This document shows positions 1 to 5,809 of a DNA stretch of 18,274 bases, in pieces. The stretch's first letter is position 1, and every line of letters starts with the position of its first letter. This DNA is from UBA3210 sp963653535. GTDB taxonomy: Bacteria; Bacillota_I; Bacilli_A; RFN20; CAG-449. Position numbers and translations under genes: made by a program. The notes beneath the pieces are model-generated. The model did no database searches. It was not told the origin of the DNA and saw nothing but the letters and a program-made list of their open reading frames with translations. The stretch covers positions 1 to 18,274 of the forward strand of contig CAVJWU010000030.1 in the NCBI GenBank assembly GCA_963653535.1, in the 5' to 3' direction.

Positions 1-311
1 TCAAAACGTCGTGAGACAGTTTGGTCCCTATCTGTCGTGGGCGTAGGAAGTTTGACAGGATCTGTCCCTAGTACGAGAGGACCAGGATGGACATAGCAAT
101 GGTGCACCAGTTGTCACGCCAGTGGCACGGCTGGGTAGCTACCTATGGAACGGATAAACGCTGAAAGCATCTAAGCGTGAAACCGGCCTGAAGATGAGAC
201 TTCCCATTCGCAAGAAGTAAGATCCCTTGAAAGTTACAAGGTTGATAGGTCACAGATGTACGTGCAGTGATGCATTTAGTCGAGTGATACTAATAGATCG
301 AGGACTTAAGA
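1..311 (+). rRNA. rrl: 23S ribosomal RNA, 3' end (partial)
   Basis: This is the last ~310 nt of large-subunit rRNA; the gene begins before the window. The universally conserved sarcin-ricin loop AGTACGAGAGGACC lies at 70-83. It is preceded by the conserved GTCGTGAGACAGTTTGGTCC block near position 8 and followed by the conserved GCTGAAAGCATCTAAG block near 160-176. The 3' terminus is placed near 311, at GAGGACTTAAG, because 23S rRNAs of Bacillota end at GAGGACTTAA(CC), which pairs with the 5' end of the molecule. The exact last base is uncertain by a few nucleotides. The operon runs in the same direction as nearly all genes downstream. Confidence 0.97.
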
Positions 312-360
312 TTTGTAAATTTAAAATAAGACTAAGCGGGAGAAAGAACAAATAAAATAT

Positions 361-380
361 TATCTAGTTTTCAGAGAACG
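361..380 (+). promoter_or_regulatory. 23S precursor processing-stem element in the 23S-5S spacer
   Basis: The spacer between 23S and 5S is about 80 nt and AT-rich. It contains TATCTAGTTTTCAGAGAACG, very close to the TATCTAGTTTTCAAAGAAC found behind 23S genes in many Bacillota. In those operons its complement (the boxA-containing TTCTTTGAAAACTAGATA) lies upstream of the 23S 5' end, and the two pair to form the pre-23S processing stem. The partner strand lies outside this window, so pairing is inferred. No tRNA gene is present in the spacer. Confidence 0.65.
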
Positions 381-392
381 ATTCGAAAAAAA

Positions 393-500
393 GTCTGGTG
401 GTGATGGCGCGGTGGACACACCTGTTCCCATCCCGAACACAGAAGTTAAGCACCGTAGTGGCGAAGGTATCCGTAAGGACAGAATAGCGAGCTGCCGGGC
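393..500 (+). rRNA. rrf: 5S ribosomal RNA (short, ~108 nt)
   Basis: The conserved 5S core CCCATCCCGAACACAGAAGTTAAGC region (about 427-451) identifies the gene. Ends are set by helix I: 393-401 (GTCTGGTGG) pairs with 492-500 (CTGCCGGGC) over 9 bp, with several G-U pairs. The length of ~108 nt is shorter than the usual 115-120. The shortening is in the helix IV/V arm, where TCC-GTAA-GGA (about 471-480) forms a small hairpin capped by a GNRA-type loop. Published Mollicutes 5S rRNAs fall at about 104-113 nt, so this supports a Mollicutes-like relative. It is followed immediately by a nine-T run. Confidence 0.95.
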
Positions 501-509
501 TTTTTTTTT
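492..509 (+). terminator. rRNA operon terminator (5S helix I arm plus T-run)
   Basis: Nine consecutive T residues (501-509) directly follow the GC-rich 3' strand of 5S helix I. The mature 5S helix I seems to double as the terminator stem, since no separate hairpin is visible before the next gene. Confidence 0.6.
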
Positions 510-549
510 GCATTTATTTACCATATGTTTATTTTTTATTTTTTTTACA

Positions 550-560
550 TATGTTATTAT
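550..560 (+). promoter_or_regulatory. Extended -10 promoter for the DUF1538-PII operon
   Basis: TATGTTATTAT matches the Gram-positive extended -10 TRTGnTATAAT with one mismatch. It lies 38 nt before the start codon at 598, in a T-rich tract after the 5S terminator. No convincing -35 is visible, which is usual for extended -10 promoters. A near-identical element, TATGTTATCAT, precedes the kinase gene at 11724. Confidence 0.5.
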
Positions 561-583
561 ATTTCTAGAAAATTTTTGTAATG

Positions 584-590
584 AAAGGAG
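584..590 (+). promoter_or_regulatory. Ribosome binding site that sets the DUF1538 start
   Basis: AAAGGAG lies 7 nt before ATG 598. The frame is open back to a GTG at 412 inside the 5S rRNA, so this site decides that translation begins at 598. Confidence 0.85.
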
Positions 591-597
591 TGATAAA

Positions 598-2127
598 ATG
601 ATACATAAATTTTGGGAAAAAATGAAAGAATCGTTAGTATCTATTTTACCTGTAACACTTATTGTTTTAATCTTGAATTTTACTCCCTTACTTAATTTAA
701 ATGCTGGCGAATTATGGATTTTTATCGGATCAGCTATTTTATTAATTATTGGTATGACTTTCTTTAATCTAGGTGCGGATGTGGCTATGAGTCCTATGGG
801 TAAACATATTGGTACTAGCTTAATGAAAACGAAGAAAATCCCTCTTATTTTAGCTATTTGCTTTATTATGGGACTTTTAATTACTGTCGCTGAACCTGAT
901 TTAAGTGTTCTTGCTGGACAAGTTGCGAAAGTTATTAATTGTCAAGTATTAATTTATACAGTCGGTCTTGGTGTTGGTATATTCTTGATGCTAGCAATTA
1001 TCAAGATTGTCTTTAAAAAAGATTTATCGAAGAGATTAATGCTCTTTTATATGTTAATCTTTATGGTTACCGCGATTGTCGCGATTAATGGAAAAGAAGC
1101 TTTCCTTGCGTTAAGTTATGACTCAGGTGGTGTAACAACTGGTCCTATTACTGTTCCATTTATTATGGCTCTTGGCTTAGGTATTGCTCAATCAGTTGGT
1201 GGACGTGAATCTAAAGAAAACTCATTCGGTTTAGTTGCTTTATGTTCAATTGGTCCAGTTCTAGTAGTTCTCTTATTAAGTTTAACTACTTCTGGAAGTA
1301 TTGATTATGAAATTCCTGCTGGATATAGCATTAATCCAGATACAATTGGGATGACTATTTTAACTACATTAGGAAGTACTGCTAAAGAAGTCGCACTTTC
1401 CTTAGGATTAATCTGTGTATGCTTCTTAGTTATTAACTTCATCTTTATTAAACTACCTTTAGCTAAGTTAATTCAAATTGGTTATGGAATTATTATTACT
1501 TTTGTGGGCTTAGTCTTATTCTTAGCTTCTGCAACACTTGGTTTCATGCCTATTGGTTATAAATTAGGTTGTGAACTCGCGAACGTTTCTTCTATTTGGG
1601 TAATTATAATTGGCTTTATTCTTGGTATGGTCGTTGTTTTAGCTGAACCTGCTGTCCACGTCTTAACTAAACAAGTTGAAGAAGTTACTACTGGTGGGGT
1701 AAGTAAAATACAAATGTTAATTTCTTTATCAGTTGGTGTTGGTATTGCTTTAGGATTATCAATGATTAGAATTGTTTTTGATTTTTCAATTCTTTATTAT
1801 TTAATTCCAGGTTATTTTATTTCATTGGCTTTATCTTTATTCGTACCAAAAGTATATACTGCAATTGCATTTGACTCAGGTGGAGTTGCTTCAGGACCTT
1901 TAACTTCAAGCTTTATTCTTCCTTTAGCAATTGGTGCTTGTTACGTATTACAAGGTGAAAGTAAAATTCTTTATGATGGATTTGGTATTGTTGCTATGGT
2001 CGCGATGACTCCATTAATTACCATTCAATTATTAGGTTTTAAATCAATTATTACTGAAAAAATTGTTCAAAAACGTCGTACTAAGAAAATTCTTAATGCT
2101 GATGATGAACAAATCATTTATTTCTAG
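598..2127 (+). CDS. DUF1538 family integral membrane protein (duplicated), putative transporter
   Basis: This is a 509-residue, highly hydrophobic protein with roughly a dozen membrane segments and a short charged C-terminal tail. It is an internal duplication. AEPD at residues 98-101 recurs as AEPA at 349-352. YDSGGVTTGP at 174-183 recurs as FDSGGVASGP at 425-434. Both pairs are offset by exactly 251 residues. The conserved acidic AEP and DSGG motifs sit in hydrophobic surroundings, as in secondary transporters. The family is DUF1538, whose substrate is not known to me. The start at 598 is chosen because of the AAAGGAG site and because upstream sequence is 5S rRNA. It is first in an operon with two PII-like genes; the next gene begins 12 nt after its TAG stop. 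By analogy with AmtB-GlnK, the PII proteins may gate it; that is inference. Family assignment is firm, function open. Confidence 0.9.
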   Translation: MIHKFWEKMKESLVSILPVTLIVLILNFTPLLNLNAGELWIFIGSAILLIIGMTFFNLGADVAMSPMGKHIGTSLMKTKKIPLILAICFIMGLLITVAEPDLSVLAGQVAKVINCQVLIYTVGLGVGIFLMLAIIKIVFKKDLSKRLMLFYMLIFMVTAIVAINGKEAFLALSYDSGGVTTGPITVPFIMALGLGIAQSVGGRESKENSFGLVALCSIGPVLVVLLLSLTTSGSIDYEIPAGYSINPDTIGMTILTTLGSTAKEVALSLGLICVCFLVINFIFIKLPLAKLIQIGYGIIITFVGLVLFLASATLGFMPIGYKLGCELANVSSIWVIIIGFILGMVVVLAEPAVHVLTKQVEEVTTGGVSKIQMLISLSVGVGIALGLSMIRIVFDFSILYYLIPGYFISLALSLFVPKVYTAIAFDSGGVASGPLTSSFILPLAIGACYVLQGESKILYDGFGIVAMVAMTPLITIQLLGFKSIITEKIVQKRRTKKILNADDEQIIYF

Positions 2128-2139
2128 AAAGGAGAACTT

Positions 2140-2562
2140 ATGGCTGATAATAAAATTAAAAAAACTATAGAAGCTGTTGAAGATAAAATCCTTCCTAAAA
2201 ATGAAACTAAAGAAGAAAAATTAACTGCGCCGATAAAACTAAAGATTTTATTTACAATTGTTGAAAGACAAAAAGCGGATTTCTTTATGAGCGCTTTAGA
2301 AGGCTTTGATGTTAATCTTCAAACTGTAATGTATGGTAAAGGTACATCGACTCAAATTAAAAAGTTAGTTGGATTTGAGGCGAATAATAAAGCAGTTATT
2401 ATTTCATTAGTACAAGCTAGTAAAGTAAAACAAATTTTCGCAGCTTACGAAGACAAATATTTTAAAACAAGAAATGGTAAAGGTGTGGCTTTTACAGTAA
2501 GTTTAACTAGCGTTATTGGTAAAACGGCATACAATTATTTAGCGAATCTAGGAGGTAGATAA
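2140..2562 (+). CDS. PII-like signalling protein with charged N-terminal extension
   Basis: This is a 140-residue cytosolic protein. Residues ~33-140 fit the GlnB/PII ferredoxin-like fold: beta strand KILFTIVER, helix with FFMSALEGF, strand LQTVMYGKGT, and a C-terminal GKGVAFTVSL strand like the PII B-loop strand. Residues 1-32 are a highly charged Lys/Glu extension not present in canonical ~112-residue PII. There is no obvious long T-loop with the uridylylated tyrosine. Its ribosome site AAAGGAG overlaps the end of the DUF1538 gene, and only 1 nt separates it from the second PII gene, so the three are co-transcribed and probably translationally coupled. It is a distant PII relative; ligand (ATP/ADP, 2-oxoglutarate, bicarbonate or other) cannot be read from the sequence. 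Confidence 0.78.
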   Translation: MADNKIKKTIEAVEDKILPKNETKEEKLTAPIKLKILFTIVERQKADFFMSALEGFDVNLQTVMYGKGTSTQIKKLVGFEANNKAVIISLVQASKVKQIFAAYEDKYFKTRNGKGVAFTVSLTSVIGKTAYNYLANLGGR

Positions 2563-2563
2563 T

Positions 2564-2920
2564 ATGGCAGAAGAATTAGATACAAAAAATGGACACGAAT
2601 TAATTATTGCAATTGTTAATTCTGGTTTCTCTGATCAACTAATGGATGCTGCACGTGGAGTAGGTGCGAAAGGTGGTACAGTTCTCGATGCGAGAGGAAC
2701 TGCCCGTGAAGAAGCGGAATCTTTATTCCATATTTCATTCCACCCAGAAAAAGAAGTTGTTCTCATTCTCGCCGACGTTCAAATTAAAGATGCAATTTTA
2801 CATGCGATTTATAAAGAAGTTGGTTTAGGAACACAAGGACAAGGAATTTGTTTTTCTATCCCAGTAGATGAAACTGCAGGATTAAAGAAAATTAAAAAAT
2901 TAGTTGAAGAAGAAAATTAA
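2564..2920 (+). CDS. PII-like nitrogen-regulator family protein
   Basis: This is a 118-residue cytosolic protein with a clear PII architecture: strand ELIIAIVNSG, helix QLMDAARGVGAKGGTVLDARG, strand VVLILADVQIKDAILHAIY, then GTQGQGICFSIPVDE (G89-E103), which matches the PII B-loop/beta strand (canonical GxGKIFVxPV). The T-loop region (about residues 44-58) is short and lacks the canonical uridylylated Tyr. It is closer to standard PII than the gene before it, so the two may form a heteromeric sensor or respond to different signals. The ribosome site GGAGGT sits inside the end of the preceding gene. A strong hairpin terminator follows its TAA stop by 11 nt. PII-family membership is confident; regulation of the DUF1538 protein is inferred from the operon. 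Confidence 0.85.
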   Translation: MAEELDTKNGHELIIAIVNSGFSDQLMDAARGVGAKGGTVLDARGTAREEAESLFHISFHPEKEVVLILADVQIKDAILHAIYKEVGLGTQGQGICFSIPVDETAGLKKIKKLVEEEN

Positions 2921-2931
2921 ATAAAAGAATT

Positions 2932-2958
2932 AATCTTAGATATTAATCTAAGATTTTT
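2932..2958 (+). terminator. Intrinsic terminator after the DUF1538-PII operon
   Basis: AATCTTAGAT (2932-2941) and ATCTAAGATT (2946-2955) form a perfect 10-bp stem with loop ATTA, running into five T residues. It ends only 18 nt before the tldD start codon, leaving almost no room for a separate promoter. Confidence 0.85.
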
Positions 2959-2975
2959 CTTTAACGGAGGTTATT

Positions 2976-4385
2976 ATGGGTTTTAGTAAATTTTTATTAG
3001 ATAATAAATCAAAATGTCTAGAATTAGTTGAACTTCTAGGTAAAGATTATAAATATGTTTCTGTTTTAGGTAGTGATGTAAAAGGCGTAACCATTGTTGC
3101 GAATAAAAACACATCATCAATTGGAGAAAATTCTTTTGATAAACAATTAGGATTTGTTGTTAAAATGTCATCTGGAAGAGCATTCTATGAATATTCATTT
3201 GATTCTTTTTCTGAAGATGTTCCTAGTTTAGTAAAACGTATTAAAGAATCTTTAAAAGTAGATGCTTCTTTACTTAACAAAGAAGTTTTTACTAAAGATG
3301 TTGAAGAAGAAAAAATTGTAAAAGATTTTATTCGTGAAAGTGATTTTAGTAATTATTCTAACGAGGAATTATTAAATTTCACTAAAGAACTAGTTAATAA
3401 AACTTTAAAGAAAGATACTCATTTAGTAAACGTAAATTGTTCTATTCAAACATTTGATGTTTCAAAAATGTTTATTTCAAAAAATAAAGTTTTAACGCAA
3501 AATTACACATGGGTATATTCTTCTTTAATTGGATTTTATCTTGGTGATAATTCGAAAATGGCTGTTAGTCGAGTAGGAGCTAATTCGCATTTATTAAAAG
3601 ATGCAATAAACGAATTACCTACTAAGATTGATGAATTAGTTTCGACTAGCCAACATCTTTCTAATGCAAAAAGTATTGTTCCTGGTGTATATGATGTTAT
3701 TACGCATCCTACTATTACTGGTTTAATCGCACATGAAGCTTTTGGTCACGGAGTAGAAATGGATCAATTTGTTAAAGATAGAGCTTTAGCTAAAAAAATG
3801 GTTGGTGAATATGTTGCTTCACCATTAGTCAATATGAAAGATGGACCTAGTTCATGTTTTAGTGTTTCTAGTTATTTCTTTGATGATGATGGCGTTTTAG
3901 CTACTGATACTCAAATTATTAAAGATGGTATCTTAGTCACAGGTATTTGTGATTTAGTTTCTTCTCGTGAATTAGATTGCCCTCCAACTAGTAATTCAAA
4001 AAGAGAATCATTCAAACGTAAAGCATATACTAGAATGACTAATACATTCTTTGAAAAAGGTAATGATAAACTTGAAGACATGATTAAATCTATTAAACAT
4101 GGTTATATGTTATATCAAACTAATAATGGAATGGAAGATCCTAAATCTTGGGCTATTCAATGTGTTTGTCAATATGGAAGAGAAATTATCGATGGTAAAT
4201 TAACCGATAATTATGTTTCTCCAGTTGTTATGTCTGGATTTGTCCCTGATTTATTAAAATCAATATCTATGGTCAGCGATGAAGTAGAAATTGAAGGTGC
4301 AGGCGCATGTGGTAAAGGCTATAAAGAATGGGTTAGAGTTTCTGATGGTGGCCCATATTTGAAAGCAAAGGTGAAATTAAGCTAA
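2976..4385 (+). CDS. tldD: TldD, catalytic subunit of the TldD/TldE zinc metalloprotease
   Basis: This is a 469-residue protein of peptidase family U62. The metalloprotease motif HEAFGH (HExxxH) is at 253-258, flanked by LIAHEAFGHGVEMDQF. The GAGACGKG segment near the C-terminus carries C445, which corresponds to the third zinc ligand (Cys454 in E. coli TldD). All expected active-site ligands are therefore present. With TldE it forms a heteromeric peptidase that cleaves flexible peptides; in E. coli it matures microcin B17 and degrades the CcdA antitoxin. Length is normal for the family. The start follows GGAGG by 5 nt. Its stop overlaps the tldE start by one base (TAATG), so the two are translationally coupled. 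No precursor peptide gene lies next to it, which suggests a general proteolytic role, though a distant substrate cannot be excluded. Confidence 0.95.
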   Translation: MGFSKFLLDNKSKCLELVELLGKDYKYVSVLGSDVKGVTIVANKNTSSIGENSFDKQLGFVVKMSSGRAFYEYSFDSFSEDVPSLVKRIKESLKVDASLLNKEVFTKDVEEEKIVKDFIRESDFSNYSNEELLNFTKELVNKTLKKDTHLVNVNCSIQTFDVSKMFISKNKVLTQNYTWVYSSLIGFYLGDNSKMAVSRVGANSHLLKDAINELPTKIDELVSTSQHLSNAKSIVPGVYDVITHPTITGLIAHEAFGHGVEMDQFVKDRALAKKMVGEYVASPLVNMKDGPSSCFSVSSYFFDDDGVLATDTQIIKDGILVTGICDLVSSRELDCPPTSNSKRESFKRKAYTRMTNTFFEKGNDKLEDMIKSIKHGYMLYQTNNGMEDPKSWAIQCVCQYGREIIDGKLTDNYVSPVVMSGFVPDLLKSISMVSDEVEIEGAGACGKGYKEWVRVSDGGPYLKAKVKLS

Positions 4386-5659
4386 TGGAAAAGATTATTA
4401 ATTTATTAAAAAGATATGATAATATTAATGATTATCGTATTATTACAAAAAATGTTGATAGTTATGAATTATTCTTTGTTCATGAAAATTTAGAGACAAT
4501 TAGATCAACATCAACTACTTCTTTAGAAGTTACTCTTTATATTGATCATGATGATTATAGAGGTCATTCTACTTTTAGTGTTAATCCTAATGAAGATGAA
4601 TCTAGTTTAATTTATAAAATTGAAAACGCAATTAAAATGGCTAGCTTAATTAATAATAAGAAATATAAGTTAGTTAAAGGAGAGACATGTAGTGAAACCT
4701 TAAAATCTAATTTTAACGATTACGAAGTTTCTTCTCTTGGTGCGAAGATGTTTTATCTCCTTCAAGAATGTTCTTCTAAATCAAAGGGACAATTAAATGC
4801 AACAGAAATTTTTATTTATAAAACAACAACTCATTTAGTTACTTCACAAGGAATGGATAAAAAAGAGATTAGATATTCTTCTATGATTGAAACTATTCCT
4901 ACTTTTGACACGAAGAAAGATTCAGTTGAAATTTATACTCAATTAAATTTTACTTCTTATAATGAAAAGTGGTTAAAAGAACAAATTAATCAAGCTTTAA
5001 AAGATGTTACTTCTCGTTCTAAAACTAAAAAATTAGATACTTACAATGATGTTAATATTATTCTAAGACCTCAAGAAATTGAACAAATCATTAGAGCGTA
5101 TGTTGATGAATTAAATTATTCAACTATTTATAATCACTATAATGTTTTAAATGTTAATGATGATATTCAACTTAATTCTTCTTGTGATAAACTTACTGTT
5201 TCAGTTTTAGGTCAACTTGATAACTCTTCTTCTAGTCGTTTATTTGATATCGACGGTATTACTTTAAAAAAGAAAACATTAATTAAAAATGGTCTTTTAG
5301 TTAATACTTATGGATCAAATATGTATGCACAATATTTACATAAAGTTCCTACTGGTAATCTAAATTTAATTGAAGTTAAGAAAGGTTCCTTTTCAGTTAA
5401 AGAATTAAAAGCGCATCCTTATTTAGAATGTGCATCTTTTTCTGGCTTACAAGTAGATTTAAGAAATGATTATGTTGGAGGAGAAGTTCGTCTAGCTTAT
5501 TATTTTGATGGAGAAAAGAAAATACCTGTTACTTCATTATCTATTTCAGGCAAATTATCTGAAGTTATAAAAAATATTAGTTTATCAAATAAAATTACTA
5601 CAGTTAATTCATATAAAGGTCCTAATTTAGCTTTATTAAGCGGAATGAAAATTTTATAA
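4385..5659 (+). CDS. tldE: TldE (PmbA), non-catalytic partner of TldD
   Basis: This is a 424-residue protein homologous to TldD but without an HExxxH motif, as expected for TldE/PmbA. The C-terminal family signature is visible: YVGGEVR at 363-369, followed by an ISGKL turn at 387-391 (the family pattern is G-x-G-E-x-R ... SGxL). It forms the TldD/TldE heterodimer, in which TldD supplies the zinc site and TldE completes the substrate channel. It starts at ATG 4385 through a one-base overlap with the tldD stop; there is no good independent ribosome site, in keeping with coupled translation. The pair is followed by a strong terminator, so tldDE form a two-gene operon. Confidence 0.93.
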   Translation: MEKIINLLKRYDNINDYRIITKNVDSYELFFVHENLETIRSTSTTSLEVTLYIDHDDYRGHSTFSVNPNEDESSLIYKIENAIKMASLINNKKYKLVKGETCSETLKSNFNDYEVSSLGAKMFYLLQECSSKSKGQLNATEIFIYKTTTHLVTSQGMDKKEIRYSSMIETIPTFDTKKDSVEIYTQLNFTSYNEKWLKEQINQALKDVTSRSKTKKLDTYNDVNIILRPQEIEQIIRAYVDELNYSTIYNHYNVLNVNDDIQLNSSCDKLTVSVLGQLDNSSSSRLFDIDGITLKKKTLIKNGLLVNTYGSNMYAQYLHKVPTGNLNLIEVKKGSFSVKELKAHPYLECASFSGLQVDLRNDYVGGEVRLAYYFDGEKKIPVTSLSISGKLSEVIKNISLSNKITTVNSYKGPNLALLSGMKIL

Positions 5660-5660
5660 G

Positions 5661-5687
5661 AAAATGTCACTTTTGTGACATTTTTTT
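5661..5687 (+). terminator. Intrinsic terminator after tldE
   Basis: AAAATGTCAC (5661-5670) and GTGACATTTT (5675-5684) form a perfect 10-bp stem with a TTTT loop. The T-run extends to 5687. It starts directly after the tldE TAA stop. Confidence 0.9.
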
Positions 5688-5753
5688 CTTTTCAATTTTT
5701 TAGTAACTTTGTTTTACATATTAGTTTAAGCATGATAATTATAAATATATTAT

Positions 5754-5781
5754 TTAACAAAGCTTAAAAATTGTTTATAAT
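5754..5781 (+). promoter_or_regulatory. Promoter of the giant CvpA-repeat gene
   Basis: TTAACA (5754-5759, five of six matches to the -35 consensus) is separated by 16 nt from a perfect TATAAT (5776-5781). Transcription should start near 5788, giving a leader of about 22 nt that holds the AAGGAGG ribosome site at 5797-5803. Short inverted repeats (TTTAAGC at 5725 with GCTTAAA at 5762, CTTTGTT at 5707 with AACAAAG at 5756) surround the -35. Confidence 0.75.
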
Positions 5782-5809
5782 TTAAATAGATAAAAAAAGG
5801 AGGAAATCT

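Noticed and set aside
412..597. Upstream extension of the DUF1538 reading frame to a GTG at 412
   Set aside because: This stretch is 5S rRNA, its terminator and a promoter; the AAAGGAG site places the start at 598.
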